DNA of 64,000 bases from NCBI GenBank assembly GCA_040752005.1, contig JBFMFX010000019.1, positions 16,743-80,742 of the forward strand, given 5' to 3'. The position numbers were made by a program, and so were the translations under genes. Of the stretch, positions 52,550 through 61,284 are shown piece after piece. Source of the DNA: RBG-16-66-20 sp040752005 (GTDB lineage Bacteria > Pseudomonadota > Gammaproteobacteria > Burkholderiales > SG8-39). Position 1 is the first letter of the stretch, and each line of letters begins with the position of its first letter. A model generated the notes under the pieces. The model saw only the letters and a list, made by a program, of their open reading frames with translations. It was not told where the DNA came from and ran no database searches.

Positions 52550-53540
52550 CGGCGCGCGCGCCGCGGCGCGGCCGCGCGCTCGCCTCGTCCTCGGCCGCCT
52601 CGGCGCGCAGCCAGGCGACGAAGGCATCCACTTCCGGCCTTCCGGCGGCGTGCCGGGAGACGATCGCGAAATAGGCGCGCTCCGGATCGGCGCACCCCGG
52701 GAAAGGCGCCACCAGCTCGCCGGAAGCGAGCGCGGCCCGCACCAGCGGAGTCCTGCCGAGCGCCACCCCATGGCCGGCGATCGCCGCCGGGATGATCTGG
52801 TCGTAGCCCGAGAAAAGCAGGTTCCCGGCGGGCCTGAGATCGGCCAGCCGCTCGGCCTCCAGCCACGTGCGCCAGTTGAGCCACGGGTGCCGTCCCTCCG
52901 GGTCGTCGTACTGCAGCAGCACGTGATGGCGCAGATCCCGCGGCTCGCGCAGCGGGCGCTTCGGATCGCCGAGCAGCTTCGGGCTGCACACCGGAAAGAC
53001 GCGCTCGCCGAAGAGCCGGATCGCGTTCGGCCCGGCGGCCGATTCCGGCCCGTGGCGGATGGCGACATCCAGCCCGTCGCGTTCCAGATCGAGCACGCGG
53101 GTGTCGGCGCTGATGCGCACGTCCACCTCCGGATGCGCGCGCGTGAAACCGCCCAATCGGGGAATCAGCCAGAGCGAGGCGAGCGACTGCGTCGTGGTGA
53201 CCGCGACCGCGCGCCGCCCGGAGAGCGCCCGCAGCCGGTCGGTCGCCGCGCGCATCGTCGCGAGGACCTGCGCGGCCGCGGGATAAAGCGCCTGCCCCGC
53301 CTCGGTGAGCGCAAGCGCGCGATGCCGGCGCTGAAAGAGCGCGACCCCGAGCTGGCCTTCCAGCTCCTTGATCTGACGGCTCACGGCCGACTGCGTGAGG
53401 TGCAGCTCCTCGCCCGCGCGCGTGAACGACAGGTGGCGCGCCGACGCCTCGAAGCCCTTGAGCAGATCGAGCGAGGGCAGCCGCTGGCCGGCCGGGGGAA
53501 CGCGCCGCAGCGCCGGGCCTGTCGCATTACCGTTTCTCAT
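52539..53540 (-). CDS. LysR-type transcriptional regulator (GcvA-like)
   Basis: A 333-residue LTTR. The winged helix reads LDLLKGFEASARHLSFTRAG and LHLTQSAVSRQIKELEGQLG (residues 25-70), and the effector domain has AVAVTTTQSLASLWLIPRLG, DVAIRHGPESAAGP and GYDQIIPAAIAGHGVALGRT. It belongs to the GcvA/AmpR-like group. It is divergent from a small two-gene cluster (60-aa and DUF2917 proteins), which is the likely regulated target; a 78-base region separates them. The start at 53540 gives a 25-residue N-terminal tail. Confidence 0.9.
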   Translation of the reverse strand: MRNGNATGPALRRVPPAGQRLPSLDLLKGFEASARHLSFTRAGEELHLTQSAVSRQIKELEGQLGVALFQRRHRALALTEAGQALYPAAAQVLATMRAATDRLRALSGRRAVAVTTTQSLASLWLIPRLGGFTRAHPEVDVRISADTRVLDLERDGLDVAIRHGPESAAGPNAIRLFGERVFPVCSPKLLGDPKRPLREPRDLRHHVLLQYDDPEGRHPWLNWRTWLEAERLADLRPAGNLLFSGYDQIIPAAIAGHGVALGRTPLVRAALASGELVAPFPGCADPERAYFAIVSRHAAGRPEVDAFVAWLRAEAAEDEASARPRRGARAARR

Positions 53541-53618
53541 GCATCGCCTGAGAATTTTCCGTTTGAAGCGTCGGGCAACAGCATGCAACATCCGCATGCC
53601 ATGCGCAAGGAGAACGCC

Positions 53619-53801
53619 ATGAATATGCTGACCCTCGAAGAACTGCGTGCCCATCCGCGGATGCTGGCGCTGATTGAGGCGCGCGCCCGCCGCGCGCGCA
53701 GCGAGGCGGTGGCGGGCCTCGTCGGCCGCCTTGCGCGCGCGGTCGTCAGCCACTTCGCGCCGCGCCCCGACGAGCGCCGCTGCGCGCCGCGCGCGAGCTA
53801 A
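53619..53801 (+). CDS. Small hypothetical protein next to DUF2917 gene, 60 aa
   Basis: A basic 60-residue protein, MNMLTLEELRAHPRMLALIE then a helix RARRARSEAVAGLVGRLARA and a short C-terminal tail ending CAPRAS. AAGGAGAA lies before the ATG at 53619, so translation is well supported; an upstream in-frame ATG at 53583 is possible. The Arg-rich helix could be amphipathic. Family not recognised, though similar short proteins often precede DUF2917 genes near LysR regulators. It ends 22 bases before the DUF2917 gene. Confidence 0.65.
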   Translation: MNMLTLEELRAHPRMLALIEARARRARSEAVAGLVGRLARAVVSHFAPRPDERRCAPRAS

Positions 53802-53823
53802 AGAGCGCGCGAAGGAGGCCGTA

Positions 53824-54051
53824 ATGAGGATCGAAACGGACAACGCGATGCTGCACCTGCGCCGCGGCCAGACGCTCAAGCTGCGCGACGGCGCCGGCGC
53901 GACGATCTGCGCCCGCGAGGGCGTGGTCTGGATCACCGAAGAGGACGGCGCCGCCGACGTCGTGCTCGAGCGCGGCCGCTGCCACCGCCTGGCGCGTCCC
54001 GGCCTTGCGCTGGTGCAGGCATTCGCCGATGCCGACATCGTGATCGCCTGA
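53824..54051 (+). CDS. DUF2917 domain protein
   Basis: A 75-residue cupin-like small protein typical of DUF2917: LHLRRGQTLKLRDGAGATIC, AREGVVWITEEDGAADVVLE and GRCHRLARPGLALVQAFADA. The family is common in Betaproteobacteria beside LysR-type regulators; no function has been shown. GAAGGAG precedes the ATG. Probably cotranscribed with the 60-residue gene upstream and controlled by the divergent LysR protein. Confidence 0.85.
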   Translation: MRIETDNAMLHLRRGQTLKLRDGAGATICAREGVVWITEEDGAADVVLERGRCHRLARPGLALVQAFADADIVIA

Positions 54052-54192
54052 CACGCGCCGCTCGCGCGCGACCGCAACCGGCGCGCGGGCGGCAACCCGA
54101 TCGCGCGGCGGGGGCGGCGAACCCTCCTCCTCCCTCCTCCTCCGGCCGCTCCCGCCGCGCGGTGTTGTCACAGCCTGCGAATGCGAGGCGCT

Positions 54193-54198
54193 TACAAT
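54193..54198 (+). promoter_or_regulatory. -10 hexamer upstream of the dienoyl-CoA reductase gene
   Basis: TACAAT lies 25 bases before the ATG at 54223. TTGTCA (54165-54170) is a possible -35, but the 22-base spacer is longer than usual. Confidence 0.4.
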
Positions 54199-54222
54199 AG
54201 CCGCTCCTCACCGGAGTCTTTC

Positions 54223-55113
54223 ATGTTCCAGGACGGCCTTCTGCGCGGAAAACGCATCCTCGTCACCGGCGGCGGCACCGGCCTCGGAAAGGAGATCGCG
54301 GCGAAGTACCTCGCGCTCGGCGCCGACCTCTGGCTCTGCGGCCGGCGCGGCGGCGTGCTCGAAGACACCGCGTGCGCTCTCATGAACGCGCACGGCGGGC
54401 GCGTGCGCACGCACGCGGTGGACATCCGCGACGCGCAGGCCGTGGACGCAATGATCCAGCGCATCTGGGACGAGGACGGGCCGCTCACGGGACTTGTCAA
54501 CAACGCCGCCGGCAACTTCATCAGCCCGACCAAGGACCTCACGGTCAACGGCTTCAACGCGATCGCCAACATCGTCTTTCACGGCACGTTCTACGTCACG
54601 CACGCGGTCGGCCGGCGCTGGATCGCCGGCGGCCACAGGGGCACCGTCGTCTCGATCCTCGTCACCTGGGTCTGGACCGGCTCGCCGTATGTCGTGCCCT
54701 CGGCGATGTCGAAGGCCGGCATTCACATCATGACGAAGTCGCTCGCGGTCGAGTGGGGCAAGTACGGCATCCGCCTGAACGCGATCGCGCCGGGGCCTTT
54801 CCCCACGGAAGGAGCGACCAAGCGGCTGCGCCCCGACGGCAGCTTCGAGGACGCCGCGGCGACGAACCCGATGCGACGCGTCGGGCGCATGGAGGAGCTG
54901 CAGAACCTGGCGGTGTTCCTGATGGCCGACGGCTGCGACTGGCTGACCGGCGAGACGATCGCGCTTGACGGCGGCGGCTATCTCGCCAACGGCGCCTCCT
55001 TCACCGAGCTCGATCGCCTTTCGGACGCCGACTGGGAACGCATGCGCGCGCTCATCAAGGCGCAGAACGAAAAAGACCGCGCGGGCCGAAGCGAAGGCGG
55101 GCAAAGGGCCTGA
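54223..55113 (+). CDS. 2,4-dienoyl-CoA reductase-like short-chain dehydrogenase
   Basis: A 296-residue SDR. ILVTGGGTGLGKEIAAKYLA binds NADPH, VNNAAGNFISPTKDLTVNGF is the NNAG motif. The active site has VVPSAMSKAGIHIMTKSLAV, where the usual YxxxK is SxxxK, exactly as in the mitochondrial dienoyl-CoA reductase (DECR1) group, followed by EWGKYGIRLNAIAPGPF. It should reduce 2,4-dienoyl-CoA so that unsaturated fatty acids can enter beta-oxidation. The next gene starts 2 bases after its stop. Confidence 0.9.
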   Translation: MFQDGLLRGKRILVTGGGTGLGKEIAAKYLALGADLWLCGRRGGVLEDTACALMNAHGGRVRTHAVDIRDAQAVDAMIQRIWDEDGPLTGLVNNAAGNFISPTKDLTVNGFNAIANIVFHGTFYVTHAVGRRWIAGGHRGTVVSILVTWVWTGSPYVVPSAMSKAGIHIMTKSLAVEWGKYGIRLNAIAPGPFPTEGATKRLRPDGSFEDAAATNPMRRVGRMEELQNLAVFLMADGCDWLTGETIALDGGGYLANGASFTELDRLSDADWERMRALIKAQNEKDRAGRSEGGQRA

Positions 55114-55115
55114 TC

Positions 55116-56789
55116 GTGAGCGCCCCGAAAGTCGAGCCGCGCCCGGCGGCGACGATCATCCTGCTGCGCGACGGCGCGCACGGGCCGGAGGTCTTCATGC
55201 TGCAGCGTTCGAAAGGCTCCGCGTTCCTGCCCGGCGCGTACGTCTTTCCGGGCGGGGCACTCGATGCTTCCGACCATGATGTGCGCGCGGCGCGGCGCGT
55301 GCGCGGGCTCGGCGACGCCGAAGCGAGCGCGAGGCTTGCTCTCGCCTCTGGCGGCCTCGCCTACTGGATCGCGGCGGCGCGCGAGTGCTTCGAGGAGGCC
55401 GGAATCCTGCTCGCGGTGGACGCCGCCGGCGCGCCGGTTGCGCCCGAGCGCGTCGCGCGGCTCGCGCACCTGCGCCAGCCGATGAACGCCGGCCGGCTTT
55501 CGTTCGCCGAGCTGCTCGAGCGCGAGGATCTGTACGTGCCGGGCGATGCGATCGTCTATTTCAGCCACTGGATCACGGCCGCCGGCCGCCCGCGCCGGTT
55601 CGACACGCGCTTCTTCATCGCGCTCGCCCCCGAAGGGCAGGACGGCGTGCACGACGCATCCGAGACGGTGCACAGCTTCTGGATCTCGCCGCGCGAGGCG
55701 CTCGCGCGGCACGAGCGCGACGAGATCGAGATCATCTTTCCGACGCGGAGTTCGCTCGGCGACCTCGCCCGCTTTCCCTCGGCGGGCGCGGCGCTCGACT
55801 ATGCGCGCTCGCTCGGCGACATCGAGGTGGACGCCGCCGTCTGGGCGCTCGACCACGAGGGCTCGGCGCGCCTTTTCCGGCGCACCGACCCGCCGTATCA
55901 CGAGATCCACTGGAGCGATCCGGAGGAAACCGGAAAGACCTGCTTCGTCATCCAGCCCGGCGTGGCCAAGCGCCTGGATGCGCTCGTCACGCGCCTCACC
56001 GCGCCGAATCCGGGCGTGATGACCGGCCCGGGCACCAACACCTACCTCGTCGGCACCGAAGAACTCGCGGTGATTGATCCCGGACCGCCGATCGAGGAGC
56101 ACGTGCGCCGCATCGTCGAGCTCGGCGCCGGACGCATCCGCTGGATCCTCGTCACGCACACGCACGTGGATCACTCGCCCGCCGCGAAGCAGCTCAAGGA
56201 CGCGACCGGCGCGCAGGTGCTCGGCCGCCCGCGGCCGGCGCACGGCCACCAGGACCCGGATTTCGTCCCGGACCGGGTGCTCGAGCACGGCGAGCGGCTG
56301 GCGATTCCCGGCGCGACGCTGCGCGCGATCCACACGCCGGGCCACGCGTCGAACCACCTCTGCTACATGCTGGAGGAAACGCGCATGCTCTTCACGGGCG
56401 ATCACGTCATGCAGGGCTCCACCGTCGTGATCAACCCGCCCGACGGCGACATGCGCGCCTATCTCGCGGCGCTCGAGGCGCTCGCGAAGGAGAACGCCGC
56501 CATCCTCGCCCCGGGCCACGGCTACCTCATCGGCAACCCGGCAAAGGAGATCCGGCGCCTGATCGCGCACCGCCTCGCGCGCGAGAAGAAAGTCACGGAC
56601 GCGATCGCGCGCCTGGGCGCGCCGAGCGCCGAGGAGCTGCTGCCGCTCGTCTACGACGACGTGCATCCGCGCATCCACCCGGTGGCCGCGCGCTCGCTCG
56701 CCGCGCACCTCGACAAGCTGGTGGCCGACGGAGCGGTGCGGGTGCGCGAGGGCCGCTACACGCTGGCGGCGGCCGGCGCGCAGGGCTAA
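55116..56789 (+). CDS. NUDIX hydrolase-MBL fold (LACTB2-like) fusion
   Basis: A 557-residue two-domain protein. Residues 1-250 form a NUDIX domain: FMLQRSKGSAFLPGAYVFPG and AARECFEEAGILLAVD, a Nudix box with altered spacing, as in NUDT19-type CoA diphosphatases. Residues 265-555 form an MBL domain with TGPGTNTYLVG, LVTHTHVDHSPAAKQLK (THxHxDH), HTPGHASNHLCYML, LFTGDHVMQGSTVV and a C-terminal winged helix, as in LACTB2. The NUDIX half may remove acyl-CoA or CoA and the MBL half may hydrolyse a thioester or nucleic acid. GTG start 2 bases after the reductase stop. Confidence 0.9.
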   Translation: MSAPKVEPRPAATIILLRDGAHGPEVFMLQRSKGSAFLPGAYVFPGGALDASDHDVRAARRVRGLGDAEASARLALASGGLAYWIAAARECFEEAGILLAVDAAGAPVAPERVARLAHLRQPMNAGRLSFAELLEREDLYVPGDAIVYFSHWITAAGRPRRFDTRFFIALAPEGQDGVHDASETVHSFWISPREALARHERDEIEIIFPTRSSLGDLARFPSAGAALDYARSLGDIEVDAAVWALDHEGSARLFRRTDPPYHEIHWSDPEETGKTCFVIQPGVAKRLDALVTRLTAPNPGVMTGPGTNTYLVGTEELAVIDPGPPIEEHVRRIVELGAGRIRWILVTHTHVDHSPAAKQLKDATGAQVLGRPRPAHGHQDPDFVPDRVLEHGERLAIPGATLRAIHTPGHASNHLCYMLEETRMLFTGDHVMQGSTVVINPPDGDMRAYLAALEALAKENAAILAPGHGYLIGNPAKEIRRLIAHRLAREKKVTDAIARLGAPSAEELLPLVYDDVHPRIHPVAARSLAAHLDKLVADGAVRVREGRYTLAAAGAQG

Positions 56790-56792
56790 GAT
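56787..56792 (+). promoter_or_regulatory. -10 hexamer of the 87-aa protein gene
   Basis: TAAGAT overlapping the stop of the upstream gene; ATG 25 bases downstream with AGGAGAG ribosome-binding site. Confidence 0.35.
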
Positions 56793-56816
56793 CGGCGTTC
56801 GCACCAGGAGAGCCGC

Positions 56817-57080
56817 ATGAGCGACGACAAGACGATGAGGATGGTCACCAACCTCGACCGGCCGGCGATCGAGGCGAAGCTGGGCGAGCTGCACCGCGCG
56901 GCGAAGGCGAAGGGCCTGGCCGACCTGGCCCAGCTTTTCTTCGCGGTCGAGGGAATGCCCAAGGCGCAGATCGAGGCCCGCGTGCACAACGCGCAGAAGT
57001 GGCTCGCGGGCAAGGCGGAGCACGGCGACATCGCGGCGCTGCTCGATCTCGTGGAAATGAACCTCAAGAACCTGAAGTAG
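56817..57080 (+). CDS. Conserved hypothetical helical protein, 87 aa
   Basis: MSDDKTMRMVTNLDRPAIEA begins a wholly helical small protein; IEAKLGELHRAAKAKGLADL and LFFAVEGMPKAQIEARVHNA follow, with a C-terminal DIAALLDLVEMNLKNLK. AGGAGAG lies 6 bases before the ATG. I do not recognise a named family. Its stop lies 6 bases before the proposed CTG start of the glutathione reductase, so the two may be coupled. Confidence 0.75.
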   Translation: MSDDKTMRMVTNLDRPAIEAKLGELHRAAKAKGLADLAQLFFAVEGMPKAQIEARVHNAQKWLAGKAEHGDIAALLDLVEMNLKNLK

Positions 57081-57086
57081 CGCCGG

Positions 57087-58427
57087 CTGACTCGAGAGTA
57101 CGACCTCTTCACGATCGGCGGCGGCTCGGGCGGCGTGCGCGCGAGCCGCGTCGCCGCCGGCTACGGCGCGCGGGTGGCGATCGCCGAGATGGGCCGCTTC
57201 GGCGGTACCTGCGTCAACGTCGGCTGCATTCCGAAGAAGCTCTTCGCCTACGCGGCGCATTTCCGCGACGACTTGCGCGACGCGGCCGACTTCGGCTGGA
57301 GGATCGGCGAGGTCGCCTTCGACTGGCCGACGCTGCGGGCCAACAAGGACCGCGAGATCGCGCGCCTGAACGGGGTCTACGAGCGGCTGCTCGCCAGCGC
57401 GGGCGTGGAGATTCACCGCGGGCGCGCGCGCGTGCTCGATGCGCACACCGTCGAGGTGAACGGCGAGCGGTTCCGCGCGCGGCACATCCTCGTCGCCACC
57501 GGCTCGCGACCGGCCAGGCCCGCGATTCCCGGCGCCGAGCTCGGCATCACCTCCGACGAGGCGTTCTTCCTGGACCGGCTGCCGGAGCGCGCGCTGGTGG
57601 TCGGCGGCGGCTACGTGGCGCTCGAGTTCGCCTCGATTCTGAACGGCCTGGGCGTACGGACCACGCTCGCGTACCGCGGCGCGCGGCTGCTGCGCGGCTT
57701 CGACGCCGAGCTGGGCGCACGCATCGGCGAGGAGATGGCGAAAAAGGGTGTGGACATCCGCCTGCGGGCGAGCCCGGCGCGGCTCGAGCCCGGGATCGAG
57801 GTCACGTTCGAGCACGGCGCGCGCGAGCGCTTCGACCTCGTGCTGTTCGCGACCGGCAGAAAGCCGAACACGGCCGGCCTCGGGCTCGAAGGCGCCGGCG
57901 TCGCGCTCGGGGCCGACGGCGCGGTCATCGTGGACCGCTACTCGAAAAGCACAGTGGACTCGATCCACGCGATCGGCGATGTCACCAACCGCGTCAACCT
58001 GACGCCGGTCGCCACCGCCGAAGGCATGTGGCTCGCGCGCACGCTCTTTCGCGGCGAGCCGACCCCGGTGGACCACGACAACGTGCCGACGGCGGTGTTC
58101 GCCAATCCGAACCTCGCCTGCGTCGGCCTGTCGGAAGAAAAAGCGCGCGAGCGCTACGGCGCGGTGGATATCTACAAGACCTCGTTTCGCGCGCTCAAGC
58201 ACACGCTGGGCGCCTCGGAGGAAAGGATCTTCATGAAGCTCGTCGTGGACGCCGCGAGCGGGCGCGTGCTCGGGGCGCACATGATCGGACCGGAGGCGGC
58301 CGAGATCATCCAGGGCATCGCGATCGCGGTGAAGCTGGGCGCGACCAAGGCGCAGTTCGACGCCACGATCGGCATCCATCCGACCGTAGCGGAAGAATTC
58401 GTCACCATGCGCGAGAAGTCTGCGTAG
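57087..58427 (+). CDS. gor: Glutathione-disulfide reductase, apparent CTG start
   Basis: A 446-residue flavin disulfide reductase. LFTIGGGSGGVRASRVAAGY binds FAD, GGTCVNVGCIPKKLFAYAAH has the redox CxxxxC, ALVVGGGYVALEFASILNGL binds NADPH, and GIHPTVAEEFVTMREK carries the catalytic His-Glu. The first strand requires a start near 57087, where the codon is CTG (CTG ACT CGA GAG TAC GAC); an in-frame TAG lies three codons upstream, and a GTG at 57135 would remove the FAD-binding strand. It regenerates reduced glutathione, linking to the GST and Atm1-like exporter. Confidence 0.9.
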   Translation: MTREYDLFTIGGGSGGVRASRVAAGYGARVAIAEMGRFGGTCVNVGCIPKKLFAYAAHFRDDLRDAADFGWRIGEVAFDWPTLRANKDREIARLNGVYERLLASAGVEIHRGRARVLDAHTVEVNGERFRARHILVATGSRPARPAIPGAELGITSDEAFFLDRLPERALVVGGGYVALEFASILNGLGVRTTLAYRGARLLRGFDAELGARIGEEMAKKGVDIRLRASPARLEPGIEVTFEHGARERFDLVLFATGRKPNTAGLGLEGAGVALGADGAVIVDRYSKSTVDSIHAIGDVTNRVNLTPVATAEGMWLARTLFRGEPTPVDHDNVPTAVFANPNLACVGLSEEKARERYGAVDIYKTSFRALKHTLGASEERIFMKLVVDAASGRVLGAHMIGPEAAEIIQGIAIAVKLGATKAQFDATIGIHPTVAEEFVTMREKSA

Positions 58428-58466
58428 CAGGAAGGCGGGCGTGCCGCGCAGAGCGCCTCGGCCCCG

Positions 58467-59423
58467 TCAGTCGTGCCGGCGACCGCCCTGCGCGCCGTCC
58501 TGCGCCGTCCGCGCCGCGCGCTCGGCGAGCGCCGCCTCGAAGACGAGCCGCGCGGCGACCGCGTCCTCCACCGCCAGTCCCAGCGACTTGAAGATCACCG
58601 TCCGCCCGCGCGGAGGCGGCGGCCGCGTGCCGCCGAGGATTTCGCCCAGCTCGGCGTACACGGTCGCGCCCGAGCCGATCACGTCGCCCGACTCTTTCAG
58701 CGCCGACTCGCGGCTGTCGGCGACCACGATGTTCGCCATCGCCTCGTCATCCAGCTCCCGCCAGGAAGGGCGCGGTGCGCCCACCGCGGCGACGAACGCG
58801 CCGGGCTCGAGCCACGCCCCTCGCAGCACCGGCTCGGTGGCATTCGTCACCGTGCACACGATGTCGGCGCCGCGCACCGCCTGCTCCGCGCTCGGCGAGG
58901 CGATGCCGCCCGTCTCGCGCGCGCAGCGGGCGACGTTTTCCGGGTTTCGGCTCCAGATGCGGATCTCGCGCACCGGGCGCACCGCGCGCAGCGCCAGGGC
59001 GTGCGTGCGCGCGAGCGCGCCGCTTCCGAGCATCGCCACCACCGCCGCCTCGCGCGGCGCAAGCGCGTCGGCCGCCACCGCCGACACCGCCGCGGTGCGC
59101 AGCGCCGTGATCCAGGTGCCGTCCATCACCGCAAGCGTGCGCCCGGTTTCCGGATCCATCAGCACGACGGTGGCGAGAATCGTCGGCAGCCCGCGCGCCG
59201 GGTTGCCCGGCACCAGCGTGACGAGCTTGGTCGCGAGCGCATCGCGCGTCAGCGCCGGCTTGAGCAGCAGCAGACCCTGCACCCGCGGCATCTCCATGGC
59301 CATGCGCAGCGGCTGCACCACCTGTCCGGCGGAGAACTCGACGAGCGCGCGCCGCATGCCCTCCAGCAGCGCATCCAGCCGCAGCAGGCGGCGCACTTCG
59401 GCATCGTCCAGGTAAAGGGTCAC
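58467..59423 (-). CDS. Ornithine cyclodeaminase/mu-crystallin family NAD(P) enzyme
   Basis: A 318-residue protein. The N-terminal part has VTLYLDDAEVRRLLRLDALL and LLLLKPALTRDALATKLVTL (substrate Lys and Arg region), then KLVTLVPGNPARGLPTILAT. The Rossmann domain starts at VAMLGSGALARTHALALRAV. GTVYAELGEIL-like sequence (GATVYAELGEILGG) and FKSLGLAVEDAVAARLVFEA are typical of the family. Members act as ornithine cyclodeaminases, ketimine reductases or alanine dehydrogenases; the substrate cannot be told. GTG at 59423 chosen because the conserved fold begins there. Convergent with gor. Confidence 0.9.
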   Translation of the reverse strand: MTLYLDDAEVRRLLRLDALLEGMRRALVEFSAGQVVQPLRMAMEMPRVQGLLLLKPALTRDALATKLVTLVPGNPARGLPTILATVVLMDPETGRTLAVMDGTWITALRTAAVSAVAADALAPREAAVVAMLGSGALARTHALALRAVRPVREIRIWSRNPENVARCARETGGIASPSAEQAVRGADIVCTVTNATEPVLRGAWLEPGAFVAAVGAPRPSWRELDDEAMANIVVADSRESALKESGDVIGSGATVYAELGEILGGTRPPPPRGRTVIFKSLGLAVEDAVAARLVFEAALAERAARTAQDGAQGGRRHD

Positions 59424-59499
59424 GGGCGGCAGAACGGTTTTGCGCTCCGGGATCGGTGCGCATGCGCGATGGTAACGTGCAGACTGGCAGACGGAGAAC

Positions 59500-60801
59500 A
59501 TGCTCTCGGACCGCTACGGATTGCCGGTGTCCACGCGCTCGCCGGAGGCGTTGCATGCCTACGTCGCCGGAACCGACTGCATCCTGGCGGCCAACGCCGG
59601 CTGGCGCGAGCATCTCGGGCGCGCGATCGAGGCCGATCCCGGGTTCGCGCTCGCGCACATCGCGCTCGCGCGCGGGCTCTTTCTCGATGCCGAAACGAAG
59701 CCGGCGCGCGAGGCGGCGGCGCGCGCCCGTGCGGCGGCCGGCGCATCGAGCGAGCGCGAGCGCAGCCATGTGCACGCGCTCGCGCTCTCGTTCGAGGGCA
59801 GACCGGCCGATGCGCTCGCCGCAACCCGCGCGCACCTCGCCCGCTGGCCGCGCGATGCGATGGTGCTCGCGCCGGCCACCGGCGTGTTCGGCCTGATCGG
59901 CTTCTCCGGCCGGCAGGAGCGCGAGCAGGAGCTGTACGCGCTGCTGGCGGACCTCGCGCCGCATTACGGCGAGGACTGGTGGTTCGCGAGCGTGTTCGCG
60001 TTCGCCGCCTGCGAGACCGGACGGCTCGGCGAGGCCGCCGATCGGGTCGAGCGGAGCCTCGCCGCCAACCCGCGCAACGCGCACGGCGCGCACATCCGCG
60101 TGCACGTGTGGCACGAAGCCGGCGAGCTGGCCCGCGTGCGCGACTACCTCGATGCATGGATGCCCGGCTACGACCGGCGCGGGCTCCTGCACTGCCACCT
60201 CTCCTGGCATGTCGCGCTCACCGCGCTCGCGCTGGGCGAGCCCGAGCGCGCCTGGCGCGCGTACCTCGCCGCCGTGCACCCGGGCGCCTCGTGGGGGCCG
60301 CCGATCAACGTCGCGTCCGACGCGGCGTCGTTCCTGTGGCGCGCGGAGCTTGCCGGCGAGCCGCGCCGGCTCCAGTTGTGGCGCGACGTGCGCGCGTTCG
60401 CGCTGAAATCGTTTCCCGCCGCCGGGCTCGTGTTCGCCGACGTGCACACCGCGCTCGCCTGCGTTGCCTGCGGCGATTCCGCGGAACTGGAGCGCCTGCT
60501 CGGCGAGCTGCGCGAGCGGCTCGACGCCGGGCGCCTTGCCGCCGGCGCCGTCGTGCCGGGCCTCGTCGAAGGCTTCGCCGCCTACGCGAAGGAAGACTGG
60601 GACCACGCGATCCGCCTGTTCGAGCAGGCGCTGCCGGAAACCGTTCGCATCGGCGGCAGCCGCGCGCAGCGCGATCTCGTCGAGCACACGCTGATCGCGG
60701 CTTACCTGAAGGCCGGCCGCGCCGGCGACGCGCACCGCCTGATCGAGCGCCGCACCGGGCGGCGCGCGCCGGTTACGGTCGCCGGGTCCGGATCGCCCTA
60801 G
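59500..60801 (+). CDS. TTC38-like tetratricopeptide repeat protein
   Basis: A 433-residue helical protein. Repeats are recognisable as AGWREHLGRAIEADPGFALA, EAADRVERSLAANPRNAHGA and DHAIRLFEQALPETVRIGGS, in the layout of tetratricopeptide repeat protein 38. A conserved HGAHIRVHVWHEAGEL and LHCHLSWHVALTALALGEPE give clustered His and Trp residues, unusual for simple TPR scaffolds and possibly metal or ligand binding. GGAGAA precedes the ATG. The function of this family is unknown. Divergent from the cyclodeaminase-like gene. Confidence 0.88.
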   Translation: MLSDRYGLPVSTRSPEALHAYVAGTDCILAANAGWREHLGRAIEADPGFALAHIALARGLFLDAETKPAREAAARARAAAGASSERERSHVHALALSFEGRPADALAATRAHLARWPRDAMVLAPATGVFGLIGFSGRQEREQELYALLADLAPHYGEDWWFASVFAFAACETGRLGEAADRVERSLAANPRNAHGAHIRVHVWHEAGELARVRDYLDAWMPGYDRRGLLHCHLSWHVALTALALGEPERAWRAYLAAVHPGASWGPPINVASDAASFLWRAELAGEPRRLQLWRDVRAFALKSFPAAGLVFADVHTALACVACGDSAELERLLGELRERLDAGRLAAGAVVPGLVEGFAAYAKEDWDHAIRLFEQALPETVRIGGSRAQRDLVEHTLIAAYLKAGRAGDAHRLIERRTGRRAPVTVAGSGSP

Positions 60802-60858
60802 ACCGGGCGCGAAGCCGTCGGCGCGAGTCCGGCGCGCCTGCGCAGCGCGACGTCGCGG

Positions 60859-61278
60859 TCAACCATGGCGCGTCCGCCAACTACGGTCGAGCGCCTCGGC
60901 GCGCATGCGGCGGTGGTATTCCCCGTCGAAGTACTGCAGCAGTACGCGCTCCAGCGCTTTCGCCGTGCGAGACGGATCCCGGTCGAACAGCACGCGCGCA
61001 CCCGCGAACGCCTGGCGCGCGAGCACCGGATCGGCGCGCTCGAGCAGCACCAGGTGCACGTCGCGTTCGGCCACGCGCACGAGCTGACCGAGCAGCTCGA
61101 GGTAATCCGCATCGAGCGAATCGGCCGCCTGCGCCGACCGCGCCAGCAGCGCCACGTCCAGGTCGCTGGTGGGACGGGCGACGCCTCTCGCCGCCGATCC
61201 AAAAAGAAGCGCGGCGCCGACGCGCTCGTCGGCAAGCAGCGCCTCCTTCACCGCGGCGATCGAAGCCTCCAGATCCAT
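60859..61278 (-). CDS. MntA-like minimal nucleotidyltransferase (orphan antitoxin type)
   Basis: A 139-residue nucleotidyltransferase. ALLFGSAARGVARPTSDLDV carries the GSxxRGxxxxxSDxD signature near residues 23-45, with a third acidic residue in ERDVHLVLLERADPV. This is the layout of MntA antitoxins, which AMPylate the HEPN toxin HepT. No HepT-like gene is next to it: downstream is the TPR gene on the other strand. TATACT on the minus strand (61285-61290) ends exactly 7 bases before the ATG, predicting a leaderless message. Confidence 0.85.
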   Translation of the reverse strand: MDLEASIAAVKEALLADERVGAALLFGSAARGVARPTSDLDVALLARSAQAADSLDADYLELLGQLVRVAERDVHLVLLERADPVLARQAFAGARVLFDRDPSRTAKALERVLLQYFDGEYHRRMRAEALDRSWRTRHG

Positions 61279-61284
61279 GCCGCC

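Noticed and set aside
54978..58379. A 1133-codon minus-strand open frame opposite the NUDIX-MBL and gor genes
   Set aside because: Same reason: the plus-strand genes carry catalytic motifs, and the antisense product is low-complexity.
57135..58427. GTG start for glutathione reductase
   Set aside because: It removes the first beta strand and GGGSGG of the FAD site, which are clearly encoded just upstream.
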